A DNA stretch of 64,000 nucleotides from Shewanella mangrovisoli (GTDB lineage: Bacteria > Pseudomonadota > Gammaproteobacteria > Enterobacterales > Shewanellaceae): contig NZ_CP080412.1 of assembly GCF_019457635.1 (NCBI RefSeq), positions 3,162,001-3,226,000 of the forward strand, read 5' to 3'. Of this stretch, positions 46,450 to 57,719 are shown in pieces. The stretch's first letter is position 1, and each line of letters begins with the position of its first letter. The notes under the pieces were generated by a model that saw only the letters and a program-made list of their open reading frames with translations, did not search any database and was not told the origin of the DNA. A program made the position numbers and the translations under genes.

Positions 46450-47820
46450 TCAGAGTCGGGCAAAGTCATTGAAGAGCGCGATGCTCATCAACATCAGCAG
46501 CAATGCTGCCCCAAATCTGAATCCTATTTCCTGTACCTTTTCAGACACAGGCTTACCAGTGATTACCTCAACGAAGTAATACAGCAGGTGTCCCCCATCG
46601 AGCACAGGCAATGGCAGCAGGTTAATGATGCCTAAATTGACACTGATAAGCGCGAGGAAACCGAGAAAGTAAACCAAGCCATAGTTTGCACTATTGCCCG
46701 CACCCTGTGCGATTGAGATAGGTCCACTTAAGTTTTTCACTGACACATCGCCAGTAAATAATTTGCCAATCATCTTAAAGCTCACAGCAACAAGTTGCCA
46801 TGTTTTATCGGCTGCGATAGCAAAAGATTCGATTGGGCCATATTCAAGTTGCAGGCGCATATTCTCAGGCCACTGTGCCTGAGCGGGGCTCACCCCAAGC
46901 ACGCCTACCTCTTTACCATCACTATTTTTAACACTCGCAGGTGTCACTGAGATGGCAAACTGCTCGCCATTACGGCGCACCGTTAACTCCACTGGCACAT
47001 TGGCAGAATGTTGAATAATGTCAACAAAAGCTTGCCAATCGGTGTAATTTTGGCCATTGATGGCAACCAAGGTATCACCGATTTTCAGATCACTCTTAGC
47101 CGCCGCACTGCCTTCGCTGATGAGCGCAATTTGTGGCTCAATCGCAGGGCGATACACGCCCAGACCCAACGCCGTAATTGGCGACTCTTTTTCTGGGTCG
47201 AAACGCCACTCGCGGGTATCAAGGGTGTAAGTGCGAGCGGTGGTATCTAAACCCTGCAAGCCATTTAGCGGCGCGAGGGAGACGGTTAAACTGTCATCGC
47301 CGATATGGCCCACTAGCGCTAAATTCACTTCTTCCCAATTTCGTACTGGCTGGCCAGAAATTGCCGTCACTTGCATTGGCTCATTCACTTGGATTTGCGC
47401 CGCTGCCGTGCCAGGTGTGGTTGAGGTAATCACAGGCTTGAGCGATGGCACGCCAATTAAGTACATAAAATACAGCGCGATAATCGCAAAGATAAAGTTT
47501 GCAATCGGCCCTGCGGCCACAATTGCAATCCGTTGCCAAACCGTTTTACGGTTAAAGGCTTGGTCCTTTAACTCATCGGGTACATCTTCTACTCGCTCAT
47601 CGAGCATTTTGACATAGCCGCCTAACGGGATCATGGCGATGACGTACTCAGTGCCATCTTGACCCACTTTGCGCCAAATCGCCTTACCAAAACCAATCGA
47701 GAAACGTTCAACCTTCACGCCACAGCGACGTGCAACATAGAAATGGCCGTATTCGTGGGCGGTAATGAGCAGCCCAAGCGCAACGATAAACGAACCTAAA
47801 TTCCACAAAAAATCTAACAT
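46450..47820 (-). CDS. rseP: RIP metalloprotease RseP
   Basis: A 456-residue inner membrane zinc protease that performs the second cut of the anti-sigma factor RseA in the envelope stress response and clears signal peptides. The zinc site is HEYGH (residues 23-27) in the first membrane helix, completed by NLLPLPVLDGGH near the C-terminus. Two PDZ domains lie between in the periplasm, and the start follows dxr with 50 bases. Confidence 0.96.
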   Translation of the reverse strand: MLDFLWNLGSFIVALGLLITAHEYGHFYVARRCGVKVERFSIGFGKAIWRKVGQDGTEYVIAMIPLGGYVKMLDERVEDVPDELKDQAFNRKTVWQRIAIVAAGPIANFIFAIIALYFMYLIGVPSLKPVITSTTPGTAAAQIQVNEPMQVTAISGQPVRNWEEVNLALVGHIGDDSLTVSLAPLNGLQGLDTTARTYTLDTREWRFDPEKESPITALGLGVYRPAIEPQIALISEGSAAAKSDLKIGDTLVAINGQNYTDWQAFVDIIQHSANVPVELTVRRNGEQFAISVTPASVKNSDGKEVGVLGVSPAQAQWPENMRLQLEYGPIESFAIAADKTWQLVAVSFKMIGKLFTGDVSVKNLSGPISIAQGAGNSANYGLVYFLGFLALISVNLGIINLLPLPVLDGGHLLYYFVEVITGKPVSEKVQEIGFRFGAALLLMLMSIALFNDFARL

Positions 47821-47871
47821 TCCACTCCTTATGTCATAGTCAAATCCGCTTATCCCTCACCCAATGAGGGA

Positions 47872-49062
47872 TTAAGCAAATTTTGCTAACTGTTCGCGGG
47901 CATAAATCCGCGTTTGTGCATCGAGGGCGATAATATCATCGATGCTGGTCATCGCCCGTTTAGGCACAGAGGATAAACAAGCTTCATTCACCTTGGCGAT
48001 ATGGGTAAAACCAATCTGCCCCTGTAAAAATGCCTCGACGGCGATTTCATTGGCGGCATTGAGTACCGTAGTCGCTTCTTGGCCTTGGGCACAAGCGGCG
48101 ATCGCTAACGCCAAACAGGGGAAGCGATTAAAGTCTGGCTCACAAAAGCTTAACTGTCCGACTTTGAAAAAATCCAAAGGTTCAACGCCAGAGCGAATTC
48201 TTTGTGGATAGGACATACAATGTGCAATCGGTGTACGCATATCCGGGTTGCCCATTTGCGCGATCACGCTACCATCCCGGTATTGCACCATCGAATGGAT
48301 AACGCTCTGCGGATGAATAACCACCTTTAATTGGTCTTTCTGGGTATTAAACAACCAGCGCGCTTCAATAAACTCCAAGCCCTTATTCATCATAGTGGCG
48401 GAGTCGACTGAAATTTTCGGGCCCATCGACCAGTTTGGATGTTTACAGGCTTGCGCTGGCGTCATCGACGCAAGGCTGGCAAGCTCAGCGGTTAAAAAGG
48501 GGCCGCCAGAGCCTGTCAGTAAAATATGGGAAATACCCGATGCGGCTAAGTCACAGCGGCCTAAATTAGCCTGCACCTCTTCGGGTAAGCATTGGAAAAT
48601 CGCATTGTGCTCACTATCGACCGGCAACAAAGTGGCGCCAGATGCTTTCGTAGCCTCGATAAAGAGTTCACCTGACATCACCAAGGCTTCTTTATTGGCA
48701 AGCAATACCCGCTTACCCGCCTTAACAGCGGCTAAGGTGGGCACTAGCCCCGCCGCGCCGACGATAGCGGCCATCACAGTATCCACCTCAGTGGCTGTGA
48801 CTAAGGCGATGAGTTCATCCTCACCGCTACTGACTTGGATATTAAGCTCAGGAGGAAGCTTAGCTTGTAGCGCTAATGCGGCCTGACTATCGACCATATG
48901 GGCGACTTGGGGGCGATGGGTTACACACAGGGCGAGCATCTTATCGACACTCGCATTCGCCACTAAAGCGTAAACACGATAGGCATCGGGATTAGCCGAA
49001 ATCACACTTAAAGTGCTGGCACCAATCGACCCAGTTGCGCCCAAAATCACCATATTTTGCAT
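47872..49062 (-). CDS. dxr: 1-deoxy-D-xylulose 5-phosphate reductoisomerase
   Basis: About 396 residues from the ATG at 49062, four bases after the cdsA stop; a longer reading would overlap cdsA. It makes 2-C-methylerythritol 4-phosphate in the non-mevalonate isoprenoid pathway. The NADPH motif is [13 protein letters not shown] at the N-terminus. The metal and substrate site appears in [14 protein letters not shown] and [15 protein letters not shown]. Its product pathway supplies the prenyl substrate for UppS encoded upstream. Confidence 0.95.
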   Translation of the reverse strand: MQNMVILGATGSIGASTLSVISANPDAYRVYALVANASVDKMLALCVTHRPQVAHMVDSQAALALQAKLPPELNIQVSSGEDELIALVTATEVDTVMAAIVGAAGLVPTLAAVKAGKRVLLANKEALVMSGELFIEATKASGATLLPVDSEHNAIFQCLPEEVQANLGRCDLAASGISHILLTGSGGPFLTAELASLASMTPAQACKHPNWSMGPKISVDSATMMNKGLEFIEARWLFNTQKDQLKVVIHPQSVIHSMVQYRDGSVIAQMGNPDMRTPIAHCMSYPQRIRSGVEPLDFFKVGQLSFCEPDFNRFPCLALAIAACAQGQEATTVLNAANEIAVEAFLQGQIGFTHIAKVNEACLSSVPKRAMTSIDDIIALDAQTRIYAREQLAKFA

Positions 49063-49066
49063 AGCG

Positions 49067-49924
49067 TTACATCCAAAATGCAATGTAGATTAAGGTAAAC
49101 ACCGGCAAGGCCGCAGTGAGGCTGTCGATGCGATCGAGCACGCCACCATGCCCAGGCAGAATCGTGCCCGAGTCTTTGATGCAGGCGGCACGCTTAAACA
49201 TACTCTCGGATAAATCGCCAAGCGCCGAAATCAGCGCCACGAAAATAGTGACCGCGACCACTAAACCTAATTCCTGCTCAGGCGAAATATACATAACACC
49301 CGCGACCACAATCAGTGTCGTCATCAGGCCGCCCAGTAACCCTTCTAAGGTTTTGGCTGGGCTCACCGCAGGCATCAGCTTAGTCTTGCCAACCGCTTTA
49401 CCGACAAAATACGCGCCCGAATCCGCCGCCCAAACAATCAGCATCACCAGTAATACCAATGACGCGCCATAGTAAGGCGATATTTGCGAGCTAATGGATT
49501 TGAGTGCAATCAGCGCCACAAAACAAGGCACTAAAGTGAGTTGTCCAAACATGGACTTTAGCATCGGATTCTTTTGCCAGAGTTTAGCGCTCTTAGGATA
49601 AGTCACCACCAACAGCAGCGACACTATCCACCACAGTGCACCAATGGCCATCACGGCAAGATAAATAGGATGAATTTGTCCCCTAAGCCAAATGGTGTCG
49701 GCGGGAACAATTAAATTCAACGCGATAAGTAAAATACCGACGGTGCAAGTAAAACTCCATTGAGTGACATCACATTGACTATCGATGATCCTGCCCCACT
49801 CCTTAGCGGCGATCAGAAACACGGCCACTAAGGCCCAAGCAAAGTACTCTACGGGGAGTAAAAAGATCGCTCCCAAAACTAATGGAATTAACCAAATTGC
49901 TGTTATTATACGTTGTTTTAGCAA
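49067..49924 (-). CDS. cdsA: Phosphatidate cytidylyltransferase
   Basis: A 285-residue integral membrane enzyme with about eight hydrophobic segments, making CDP-diacylglycerol from phosphatidic acid and CTP. The family signature is near the C-terminus: [28 protein letters not shown]. Adjacent to uppS and dxr in the usual order. Confidence 0.95.
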   Translation of the reverse strand: MLKQRIITAIWLIPLVLGAIFLLPVEYFAWALVAVFLIAAKEWGRIIDSQCDVTQWSFTCTVGILLIALNLIVPADTIWLRGQIHPIYLAVMAIGALWWIVSLLLVVTYPKSAKLWQKNPMLKSMFGQLTLVPCFVALIALKSISSQISPYYGASLVLLVMLIVWAADSGAYFVGKAVGKTKLMPAVSPAKTLEGLLGGLMTTLIVVAGVMYISPEQELGLVVAVTIFVALISALGDLSESMFKRAACIKDSGTILPGHGGVLDRIDSLTAALPVFTLIYIAFWM

Positions 49925-49944
49925 AAAAAATCCCTCATGACGTT

Positions 49945-50772
49945 TTACAATGCGCGCATCTCATCAATTTGACTTCCGGTCAAACCAAAACGGCGCTGGC
50001 GACTGGCAAAAGTGGCAATCGCTTCATGAAAAGCCTGTTCATCGAAATCAGGCCAAAGGGTGTCCATAAACACCAATTCAGCATAGGCAGCCTGCCAGAG
50101 CACAAAATTGCTGATCCGGTAATCCCCACCCGTACGGATCATTAAATCAACTTCACTCTGATTTTGCATGCACAAATGTTCACTCAGGGCTTCTTCGGTG
50201 AACTGACTGCTGGTCATTTCGCCATTTTCCACCTTTTCAGCTAACTTTTGCGCTGCTTGCAGTATGTCCCAACGGCCACCGTAATTGGCCGCTACATTCA
50301 ATATCAATCCACTATTGCCTGCAGTTTTTTCTTCTGCGGCACGAATTTGTTTTTGTAAACGCGCAGAAAAACGGCTGATATCGCCGATGATATTCAATCT
50401 GACTTGGTTCTTATCGAGTAACTTAATTTCCCGTTGTAACACGGTAAAAAACAATTCCATCAGCAAGCTGACTTCTTTATCGGGTCTACGCCAATTCTCG
50501 CTGGAAAACGCAAATAGCGTCAGCGATTGTATCCCTAACTGACTGGCAGCACTCACCGCACGTCTCACCGCCTTTACGCCGGCTTTATGCCCCATCACTC
50601 GTGGTTTGCCCTGGGTTTGGGCCCAACGTCCATTACCATCCATAATAATCGCAACATGTTTAGGTAATGACTGTTTTACGAGTTCGGGTAATACCTCCGG
50701 TAAGCTTGTCTGAGCACAAGCATCCTGCTCAGTCGACCTAGATTGCGGATCAAATTCCACTGTGGATGACAT
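49945..50772 (-). CDS. uppS: Undecaprenyl diphosphate synthase
   Basis: A 275-residue cis-prenyltransferase that makes the C55 carrier lipid for cell wall and surface sugars. The diphosphate-binding motif is [16 protein letters not shown], and FSSENWRRP and [19 protein letters not shown] are conserved. The N-terminus carries about 35 more residues than the 250-residue core; a start within this stretch is possible, though no internal ATG is placed well for it. Confidence 0.95.
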   Translation of the reverse strand: MSSTVEFDPQSRSTEQDACAQTSLPEVLPELVKQSLPKHVAIIMDGNGRWAQTQGKPRVMGHKAGVKAVRRAVSAASQLGIQSLTLFAFSSENWRRPDKEVSLLMELFFTVLQREIKLLDKNQVRLNIIGDISRFSARLQKQIRAAEEKTAGNSGLILNVAANYGGRWDILQAAQKLAEKVENGEMTSSQFTEEALSEHLCMQNQSEVDLMIRTGGDYRISNFVLWQAAYAELVFMDTLWPDFDEQAFHEAIATFASRQRRFGLTGSQIDEMRAL

Positions 50773-50784
50773 CTATTACAACCC

Positions 50785-50827
50785 TTTAAAATAGACAAAC
50801 GCCGTGTAGTATACCCCTACACGGCGT
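50785..50827 (-). terminator. Terminator-like hairpin between frr and uppS
   Basis: ACGCCGTGTAG (50799-50809) pairs perfectly with CTACACGGCGT (50817-50827). On the minus strand TTTGTCTATTTT follows. It may reduce read-through from frr into uppS. Confidence 0.6.
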
Positions 50828-50854
50828 AGCAACTCTAGCTTATAGCGCCTGAGA

Positions 50855-51412
50855 TTAGACTTCCATCAACTCAATTTCTTTGGCCGCTAAAATCTCATCG
50901 ACCTTCTTAATGTGAGCATCGGTGAACTTTTGCACTTCGTCTTCAAAGCGGCGAACATCATCTTCAGTACATTCTTTGGCTTTTTCGAGCTTCTTCACTT
51001 CAGAAATCGCGTCACGGCGAACGTTACGAATCGCCACACGGCCGCCTTCGGCTTCTGCACGAACCACTTTGATGAAGTCTTTACGACGTTCTTCAGTCAG
51101 TGCGGGCAATGGAATACGTAAGGTTGCGCCCGCTGACATTGGGTTTAAGCCAAGGTCTGAGCTCATGATAGCTTTCTCAACCGCTTGGATTGCACTACGG
51201 TCGAACACAGTCACAGACAGGGTGCGCGCATCTTCAATACCCACGTTAGCCACTTGGTTCAGCGGGGTCATAGTGCCGTAGTAAGACACTTGAATAGAGT
51301 CCAGTAAGCTTGGGTGTGCACGACCAGTACGTACTTTCGCCATTTGGTTCTTAGTCGCTTCTACGCATTTACCCATGCGCTCTTGAGCATCTTTTTTAAT
51401 ATCTGCAATCAC
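50855..51412 (-). CDS. frr: Ribosome recycling factor
   Basis: A 185-residue protein that, with EF-G, splits ribosomes after termination. The tRNA-like three-helix bundle and hinge domain are recognisable: [24 protein letters not shown] [14 protein letters not shown], and [21 protein letters not shown]. It lies 30 bases downstream of pyrH. Confidence 0.97.
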   Translation of the reverse strand: MIADIKKDAQERMGKCVEATKNQMAKVRTGRAHPSLLDSIQVSYYGTMTPLNQVANVGIEDARTLSVTVFDRSAIQAVEKAIMSSDLGLNPMSAGATLRIPLPALTEERRKDFIKVVRAEAEGGRVAIRNVRRDAISEVKKLEKAKECTEDDVRRFEDEVQKFTDAHIKKVDEILAAKEIELMEV

Positions 51413-51442
51413 GTTAAATGTCCTTCTTGGTCATTAAATAAC

Positions 51443-52171
51443 TTATTTCGCTTTGATCAATGTGCCTTCTTCTTCACCCATGACCACGCGGCGCAGTGCA
51501 CCAGGTTTGTTCATGTTGAATACTAGGATTGGCATGTCATGATCACGCGCCATCGTAAAGGCTGCTAAGTCCATTACTTTTAATTCTTTGTCCAGTACTT
51601 CAGTGTACGATAATTCATCGTACTTCACTGCTTCTGGATTTTTCATCGGGTCGTCAGAATAAACGCCGTCAACTTTAGTGCCTTTTAGCACGACTTCTGC
51701 TTCGATTTCAATGCCGCGTAAGCAAGCAGCAGAATCGGTAGTGCAGAATGGGTTACCAGTACCCGCAGCAAAAATCACTACACGGCCTGATTTTAATAAG
51801 CTGATAGCCTCAGCCCAATTGTAGTCGTCACACACCCCTTTTAACGGGATTGCCGACATCAGACGAGCATTAACATAGGCACGGTGCAGGGCATCACGCA
51901 TGGCCAAGCCGTTCATAACCGTTGCCAGCATACCCATGTGATCGCCCACCACACGGTTCATGCCAGCTTTTGCCAGGCCTTCACCGCGAAATAGATTACC
52001 ACCACCAATGACCACACCCACCTGAATGCCTAACTCTACAAGCTCTTTCACTTCTTGAGCCATGCGATCTAACACTTTAGGGTCGATGCCGAAGCCTTCG
52101 TCGCCCATCAGTGCTTCGCCACTTAATTTTAGAAGAATGCGTCTAAATGCAGGTTTTGGATTGGTGCTCAT
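51443..52171 (-). CDS. pyrH: Uridylate kinase
   Basis: A 242-residue UMP kinase of the amino acid kinase fold. Marks are [20 protein letters not shown] at the N-terminus, [11 protein letters not shown] and [16 protein letters not shown]. It phosphorylates UMP to UDP and is usually controlled by UTP and GTP. It lies between tsf and frr as in E. coli. Confidence 0.97.
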   Translation of the reverse strand: MSTNPKPAFRRILLKLSGEALMGDEGFGIDPKVLDRMAQEVKELVELGIQVGVVIGGGNLFRGEGLAKAGMNRVVGDHMGMLATVMNGLAMRDALHRAYVNARLMSAIPLKGVCDDYNWAEAISLLKSGRVVIFAAGTGNPFCTTDSAACLRGIEIEAEVVLKGTKVDGVYSDDPMKNPEAVKYDELSYTEVLDKELKVMDLAAFTMARDHDMPILVFNMNKPGALRRVVMGEEEGTLIKAK

Positions 52172-52193
52172 AATTTTTATATCCTGGTCATAA

Positions 52194-52221
52194 CAAGACC
52201 GCAGCCATTGCTGCGGTCTTG
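52194..52221 (-). other. Strong hairpin between tsf and pyrH
   Basis: A 12-base perfect stem, CAAGACCGCAGC with GCTGCGGTCTTG and loop CATT. No T run follows on the minus strand (TTATGACC), so it may act as a weak or factor-dependent terminator or as an mRNA processing or stability element. Confidence 0.6.
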
Positions 52222-52241
52222 GGGGTATTTAGCGTTGGCGA

Positions 52242-53093
52242 TTAAGCCTTTTTAGAAGCGGCGATTTGAGCAGCAACTTCAGCTGCGAAATCTTCTTCTT
52301 TCTTCTCAATACCTTCACCCACTTCTAAACGAATGAAGTTAGTGACTTTAGCGCCTTTCTCTTTCAAGAATTCGCCAACAGTTTTCTTTGGTTCCATGAT
52401 GTAAGCTTGACCAGTCAGAGAGATCTCACCGGTGAACTTCTTCATACGACCAACAACCATTTTCTCTGCGATTTCAGCAGGTTTGCCTTCATTCATAGAG
52501 ATTTCGATTTGCAGAGCTTGTTCACGAGCGACTACGTCAGCTGGAACGTCTTCTGGGTTAACGTATTCTGGCTTAGAAGCAGCAACGTGCATTGCTAAGT
52601 GCTTCAGAGTTTCCTCATCCGCTTCACCCGTTACAACAACACCAATACGCTCACCGTGACGGTAGGAAGCTAATTGAGTGCCGTCGATGTACTCAACGCG
52701 ACGAACGTTGATGTTTTCACCGATTTTAGCAACCAGAGCAACACGGGCTTCTTCGAATTGGGCTTTTAAGTCTTCTAAAGACACTTTAGACGCTGCAGCA
52801 ACGTCTAAAACAGCGTTAGCAAAACCTAAGAAGTTCGCATCTTTAGCAACGAAGTCAGTTTGGCAGTTTACTTCTAACAGTACTGCGAAACCTTCACCGT
52901 TTTTGATCAGGATAGTACCGTCAGCAGCGATGTTACCTGCTTTCTTAGCAGCTTTAGCAGCACCAGACTTACGCATGTTGTCAATTGCTAACTCCATGTC
53001 GCCGTTGGTTTCTTCTAACGCTTTTTTACAATCCATCATGCCTGCGCCAGTACGCTCGCGCAGTTCTTTAACTTGGGCAGCAGAAATTGCCAT
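52242..53093 (-). CDS. tsf: Elongation factor Ts
   Basis: A 283-residue guanine nucleotide exchange factor for EF-Tu. The start at 53093 ([26 protein letters not shown]) is the family N-terminus; an upstream extension of 24 residues is not homologous and runs through the intergenic hairpin. The [14 protein letters not shown] contact region is present. It is in an operon with rpsB. Confidence 0.97.
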   Translation of the reverse strand: MAISAAQVKELRERTGAGMMDCKKALEETNGDMELAIDNMRKSGAAKAAKKAGNIAADGTILIKNGEGFAVLLEVNCQTDFVAKDANFLGFANAVLDVAAASKVSLEDLKAQFEEARVALVAKIGENINVRRVEYIDGTQLASYRHGERIGVVVTGEADEETLKHLAMHVAASKPEYVNPEDVPADVVAREQALQIEISMNEGKPAEIAEKMVVGRMKKFTGEISLTGQAYIMEPKKTVGEFLKEKGAKVTNFIRLEVGEGIEKKEEDFAAEVAAQIAASKKA

Positions 53094-53124
53094 TGTTAAA
53101 TCCTCTCTAAAAATTCGACTAATT

Positions 53125-53159
53125 TGCAGATATAAAACAGGGGCCGAATGGCCCCTGTT
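53125..53159 (-). terminator. Attenuator-like terminator between rpsB and tsf
   Basis: AACAGGGGCC (53136-53145) pairs with GGCCCCTGTT (53150-53159). On the minus strand TTTTATAT follows. A second hairpin, AACCAA/TTGGTT, lies at 53161-53181. The E. coli rpsB-tsf gap also has a partial terminator, so this probably sets the ratio of S2 to EF-Ts. Confidence 0.7.
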
Positions 53160-53212
53160 AACCAATCAAAATCTTGGTTAATAAGGGTGATGAGACTCAT
53201 CCCGCCTTATTA

Positions 53213-53941
53213 TTATTCGGCTTCTACGAAACCGTCTTGCTCAGCTTGAACAGCTAAATCTTGACCACGGCCAGCGTTAGCAGCTGCAGCAACAGAAGTA
53301 GTGTACAGGCGAATAGCGCGCATTGCGTCGTCGTTACCAGGAACGATGTAGTTAACACCGTCTGGAGCAGAGTTAGTATCAACAACTGCAACAACAGGGA
53401 TACCCAGGTTGTTAGCTTCTTTAATAGCGATATGCTCGTGGTCAGCGCCGATAACGAATAATACGTCTGGCAGGCCGCCCATGTTCTTAATACCGCCTAA
53501 AGATTTTTCCAGCTTTTCAAGCTCACGAGTACGCATCAGCGCTTCTTTCTTGGTCAGCTTGTCGAAAGTACCGTCTACTGATTGGCTTTCCAGTTCTTTC
53601 AGACGCTTGATTGACTGACGAACGGTTTTCCAGTTAGTCAGCATACCGCCTAACCAGCGGTGATCAACGTAGTACTGATCGCAAGAAATAGCAGCTTCTT
53701 TGATCGCTTCGCCAGCAGCACGTTTAGTACCAACGAATAATACTTTACCTTTCTTTGAAGCAACGTTGCTGATGAAAGCCAGTGCTTCATTGAACATTGG
53801 CACAGTATGCTCTAGGTTGATGATGTGAACGCCGTTGCGAGCACCGAAAATGAATGGCTTCATTTTTGGGTTCCAGTAACGGGTTTGGTGACCGAAGTGG
53901 ACACCGGCCTGGAGCATATCGCGCATTGAAACTGTAGTCAT
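53213..53941 (-). CDS. rpsB: 30S ribosomal protein S2
   Basis: A 242-residue S2 protein beginning [27 protein letters not shown], with AAG GT ribosome site just upstream; a reading 33 residues longer lies in the leader and is rejected. Family marks include [31 protein letters not shown] and the C-terminal [14 protein letters not shown]. First gene of the long minus-strand block. Confidence 0.97.
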   Translation of the reverse strand: MTTVSMRDMLQAGVHFGHQTRYWNPKMKPFIFGARNGVHIINLEHTVPMFNEALAFISNVASKKGKVLFVGTKRAAGEAIKEAAISCDQYYVDHRWLGGMLTNWKTVRQSIKRLKELESQSVDGTFDKLTKKEALMRTRELEKLEKSLGGIKNMGGLPDVLFVIGADHEHIAIKEANNLGIPVVAVVDTNSAPDGVNYIVPGNDDAMRAIRLYTTSVAAAANAGRGQDLAVQAEQDGFVEAE

Positions 53942-54036
53942 TTCTATTACCTTAAAATTTAGGGGGTTAGACCTCCACGTATCCCATGTCTTCGACCCCG
54001 CAGTTAACAGCTGAGGGCACCCCGAAGAATGTGTCG
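53942..54036 (-). promoter_or_regulatory. Probable rpsB leader (S2 autoregulation region)
   Basis: The leader reads on the minus strand as GGGGTGCCC (54023-54015), later GGAGGTCTAACCCCCTAAAT and AAGGTAATAGAA before the ATG. From memory this pattern is conserved in gammaproteobacterial rpsB leaders, where S2 represses its own translation. The boundaries are approximate. Confidence 0.5.
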
Positions 54037-54249
54037 ACACGTGTGTGATTTAGTATTTAGATAAATTGCCATGTATAATGGCCGCCATCTTTAGTCTTGC
54101 CTTGGGTTAAGATAAGCAAAAGCTAACCTTAAACAACCTGCAAGACTTAAACATAACGGCGCGCTTTATACCATAAATAGCCCTAAAGCACAAATTTTTG
54201 CATCGGGTGGATGGCGCCAATAGACATCGAAGACACAAGAGAAAACGCA
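54037..54249. other. Divergent promoter region of rpsB and map
   Basis: Together with the rpsB leader this makes a gap of about 310 bases. TATAAT occurs at 54074-54079 on the plus strand, and its complement gives TTATAC/ATTATA-type -10 matches on the minus strand. Convincing -35 elements were not found for either direction. Confidence 0.4.
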
Positions 54250-55047
54250 ATGAGTATAGTCATTAAGACAGCAGAAGAAATCGAGAAAATGCGCGCAGCG
54301 GGTAAGCTGGCCGCACAAGTATTAGAAATGATCGCCCCCTATGTTAAGGCCGGCGTGAGCACTAATGAACTCAACGATATCTGCGCCAAATATACCGAAG
54401 AGCAAGGCGCGATTTCTGCCCCGCTCAACTACCATGGTTTTCCTAAGTCGATTTGTACTTCGCTAAACAACGTGATTTGCCATGGTATTCCAAGTGACCG
54501 CGTTCTCAAGGATGGCGATATTCTCAATATCGATATCACAGTCATCAAAGACGGTTACCACGGCGATACCTCTAAAATGTTCTTAATCGGTGAAGTCAGC
54601 CCTAAGGACAAACGCCTGTGCCGTATCGCGCAGGAGAGTTTATACCTCGCCATTCGTAAGGTTCGCCCGGGGTTAAAACTGGGAGAAATCGGCAATACTA
54701 TCGAAAAATTCATCAAAGCCAGCAAAACAGGTCTTGAGAAATATTCCATCGTGCAAGATTATTGTGGTCACGGTATTGGTGCCGGTTTCCATGAAGAGCC
54801 GCAAGTCATGCACTACCGTAATGGCGATAACACCATTTTACGCCCAGGCATGTGTTTTACCATTGAGCCGATGATCAACGCCGGTCGCCACACCACAGTG
54901 TTAGACCGTGACGATAAGTGGACTGTCACCACCTCCGATGGTAAAAACTCAGCCCAATGGGAACACACATTATTAGTGACCGAAACCGGTGTAGAAGTCC
55001 TGACTCTGCGTGATGAGGAAGACTTCCCGAGTATCATTAATCACTAA
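54250..55047 (+). CDS. map: Methionine aminopeptidase type I
   Basis: A 265-residue enzyme that removes the initiator methionine from new proteins. The start at 54250 (MSIVIKTAEEIEKMRAAGKLA) matches the family; 13 more residues upstream in frame are not conserved. The metal ligands are seen in NIDITVIKDGYHGDTSKMF, DYCGHGIGAGFHEEP, FTIEPMIN and the final QWEHTLLVT. It is divergent from rpsB, as usual. Confidence 0.96.
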   Translation: MSIVIKTAEEIEKMRAAGKLAAQVLEMIAPYVKAGVSTNELNDICAKYTEEQGAISAPLNYHGFPKSICTSLNNVICHGIPSDRVLKDGDILNIDITVIKDGYHGDTSKMFLIGEVSPKDKRLCRIAQESLYLAIRKVRPGLKLGEIGNTIEKFIKASKTGLEKYSIVQDYCGHGIGAGFHEEPQVMHYRNGDNTILRPGMCFTIEPMINAGRHTTVLDRDDKWTVTTSDGKNSAQWEHTLLVTETGVEVLTLRDEEDFPSIINH

Positions 55048-55063
55048 GCGACATACTTAGTAC

Positions 55064-55095
55064 GTTAGGATTCAGAGGATTACTGAACACCTAAC
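55064..55095. other. Interrupted hairpin between map and glnD
   Basis: GTTAGG (55064-55069) plus TTCAG (55071-55075) pair with CTGAA (55083-55087) plus CCTAAC (55090-55095). The 11-pair stem ends 20 bases before the glnD start. No T run follows. It might affect glnD expression. Confidence 0.4.
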
Positions 55096-55115
55096 TCATC
55101 CAAACAAGGGACTCG

Positions 55116-57701
55116 ATGAATACAGCTCTGCTAGCTAAACAATCATTAATCGAACAGAATCAAACACTTTTAGCTAGATTCAAGGCCAAAAACCCGATTG
55201 AAGAGCTAGTGACGCAGCGCTGTCAGTTCGTCGATACCCTCGTCAAACAGGCCTGGCAACAGCACGGTCTGGACCAATATCCCATCGCCCTGATTGCCGT
55301 TGGCGGCTATGGTCGCGGTGAGTTACATCCACACTCGGATGTCGATTTATTATTCCTGTTTGAAGGTGAGTTATCAAAGGCGGCCGAAACCGCGCTCAGC
55401 GAATTTATCGCCTTTTTATGGGACGCCAGCCTTGAGATTGGCCACAGTGTTCGCACCCTCAGCGATACTCTAAATCTGGGTCGAGAAGACATTACCATCG
55501 CCACTAATCTGCTTGAAGCAAGGTTGCTCAGGGGCCCAGAAACCCTGTTCGATCAGCTCTATGACGCCATCCGTCAGAGCGACTTTTGGACGTCGAGCCA
55601 GTTCTTTATCGCCAAACGTGATGAACAAACGGCCCGCCATGTCAAGGCGAGCGCCTTCGATCTTGAGCCCAACATCAAAAGTTGCCCCGGCGGCCTGCGG
55701 GACATTCAAACCATCGCCTGGGTTGCCATGCGCCATTTTGGCGCCTCACGCTTAGAAGAACTGGTGCAATATGAATTTTTAGAACCCGCCGAATTAGAAG
55801 AGCTGCTCGAGTGTCAGCATTTTCTGTGGAAGCTGCGTTTTGCCCTGCATATGGCGGTCGGGCGCGATGAAAATCGCCTGCTGTTCGATGTCCAGCGCCA
55901 AGTGGCCGAGCTCATGGGTTATGAGGACGCCACCCAACTTGCCGTTGAGCAGATGATGAAACGCTACTATCGCACGGTGCGCCGGGTGATGGAGCTGAAC
56001 GAAATGTTGCTGCAACTGTTTAAGCGGGCGACACTGGGCCAAACCAAGGCCTTAGAAATTCAAGCAATTGACAATAACTATCAACGTCGCGGTGCCTTTA
56101 TCGAGGCACTAAGGGATGATTTATTCGATAGCGGCGAAGAAATTGTACGCCTCTTTGTCCATGTCGCTAAAAACTCCAATATCAAAGGCATTTATGCGCC
56201 GACACTGAGATCGCTAAGACGCGCACGCCGGGCACAGCAGCAACCCTTGCAGGAAAATCCGCAGTGCCGCCAAGCTTTTATGGAAATCTTAAAGCATCCA
56301 CGTGGCATCGCGGCCTTATCGCTGATGCATAAACACGGGGTGCTGTCGGCCTATTTGCCCGCATGGCGCAATATCGAAGGCCAAATGCAGTTTGACCTGT
56401 TCCACGCCTACACTGTAGATGAACACACCCACAGATTGCTGCTCAATATCGAGCGCTTCTCTCAGCCGGAGCAGAAGGAAGAGTTTCCTTTAGGCTCAGT
56501 GCTTATCAATCAGTTACCGAAAAAAGGCTTGTTAGTTCTCGGCGCGATTTTCCATGATATCGCCAAGGGCCGCGGCGGCGATCACAGCAAGCTTGGCTCG
56601 AGCGATGCCCTCGCCTTCTGTAAGCTCCATGGCTTGAACGACCACGATGGCCGCTTAGTCGCTTGGCTGGTCGAAAATCACTTAGTGATGTCGGTAACCG
56701 CTCAGCGCCGCGATATTTCCGATCCCGATGTGGTGGCCGACTTTGCCAGCAAGGTGCGCGATGCGGTGCATTTAAGTTATTTATATTGCTTAACCGTCGC
56801 CGATATCTGCGCCACCAACGAGAAGACCTGGAACAACTGGAAAGGCTCACTGCTACGCGACTTATATTTTTCCACCCAAAGGGTACTGGCGCGGGGGAAA
56901 GAAAAACCCGTCGATATCCGCGCGCGGGTACGAGAATACCAAGCTAAAGCCAAGAAAGAGTTGCTGCGCCGTGGCGTAAAAGAAAAAGAGTTAGATACTC
57001 TCTGGCAACGCTTTAAGGCCGACTATTTTTTGCGACACCAGCCAAATCAGGTTGCTTGGCATGCCGAAGCCATCCTTAAGCATAAACAGTTGGATGAGCC
57101 GCTAGTGCTGGTGTCTAAGCACACGACGCGCGGCGGCACCGAACTCTTTGTCTACTGTCGGGACAGGCCTAAGCTGTTCGCGACTGTGATGGCGGTGCTC
57201 GATAATAAAAACATCAACGTCCACGACGCTAACATTATGACATCGAAGGATAATTACGCCCTAGACACCTTCGTTATCCTCGAGCAAGACGGCACGCCAG
57301 TGAGCCAGCTCTCACGCATTCAGAGTATCCGTAAGGCCCTTGAAAAGGCGCTTGCGAGTGATAATCCTAAGCTGCCGCGTTTTAGAAAACTGTCACGCAA
57401 GATGAAACCTTTTAATGTTCCCACTCAGGTGAGTTTCCTTGAGAGCAACCGTCATGGTACAAGTATGATGGAACTTATCGCCTTGGATACGCCGGGATTA
57501 TTAGCTAAAGTGGGCGATATTTTTTATCGCTGCAACACCACCTTGCTGGCCGCCAAGATCACCACTATTGGTGAGCGAGCAGAAGACTTTTTTATTTTGC
57601 AAACCAATGATGGCTTGCAACTCAATGAAACCCAAGAGAATACGCTCAAGGAAGCCTTGATTAGCGCGCTGAGCGCCATCAACACAGAGTCAACCAATTA
57701 A
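55116..57701 (+). CDS. glnD: Bifunctional [protein-PII] uridylyltransferase/uridylyl-removing enzyme
   Basis: An 861-residue sensor of nitrogen state that adds or removes UMP on PII proteins in response to glutamine. The nucleotidyltransferase site is [19 protein letters not shown] (about residues 68-86). An HD domain follows with [18 protein letters not shown] (about 473-490), and two ACT domains end the protein (about 680-760 and 790-858). It precedes dapD by 18 bases. Confidence 0.96.
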   Translation: MNTALLAKQSLIEQNQTLLARFKAKNPIEELVTQRCQFVDTLVKQAWQQHGLDQYPIALIAVGGYGRGELHPHSDVDLLFLFEGELSKAAETALSEFIAFLWDASLEIGHSVRTLSDTLNLGREDITIATNLLEARLLRGPETLFDQLYDAIRQSDFWTSSQFFIAKRDEQTARHVKASAFDLEPNIKSCPGGLRDIQTIAWVAMRHFGASRLEELVQYEFLEPAELEELLECQHFLWKLRFALHMAVGRDENRLLFDVQRQVAELMGYEDATQLAVEQMMKRYYRTVRRVMELNEMLLQLFKRATLGQTKALEIQAIDNNYQRRGAFIEALRDDLFDSGEEIVRLFVHVAKNSNIKGIYAPTLRSLRRARRAQQQPLQENPQCRQAFMEILKHPRGIAALSLMHKHGVLSAYLPAWRNIEGQMQFDLFHAYTVDEHTHRLLLNIERFSQPEQKEEFPLGSVLINQLPKKGLLVLGAIFHDIAKGRGGDHSKLGSSDALAFCKLHGLNDHDGRLVAWLVENHLVMSVTAQRRDISDPDVVADFASKVRDAVHLSYLYCLTVADICATNEKTWNNWKGSLLRDLYFSTQRVLARGKEKPVDIRARVREYQAKAKKELLRRGVKEKELDTLWQRFKADYFLRHQPNQVAWHAEAILKHKQLDEPLVLVSKHTTRGGTELFVYCRDRPKLFATVMAVLDNKNINVHDANIMTSKDNYALDTFVILEQDGTPVSQLSRIQSIRKALEKALASDNPKLPRFRKLSRKMKPFNVPTQVSFLESNRHGTSMMELIALDTPGLLAKVGDIFYRCNTTLLAAKITTIGERAEDFFILQTNDGLQLNETQENTLKEALISALSAINTESTN

Positions 57702-57719
57702 CCAAAACGGGAGAAGTAA

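Noticed and set aside
52678..53181. 167-codon plus-strand ORF over tsf
   Set aside because: Antisense shadow of elongation factor Ts, with serine/alanine-rich nonsense composition.
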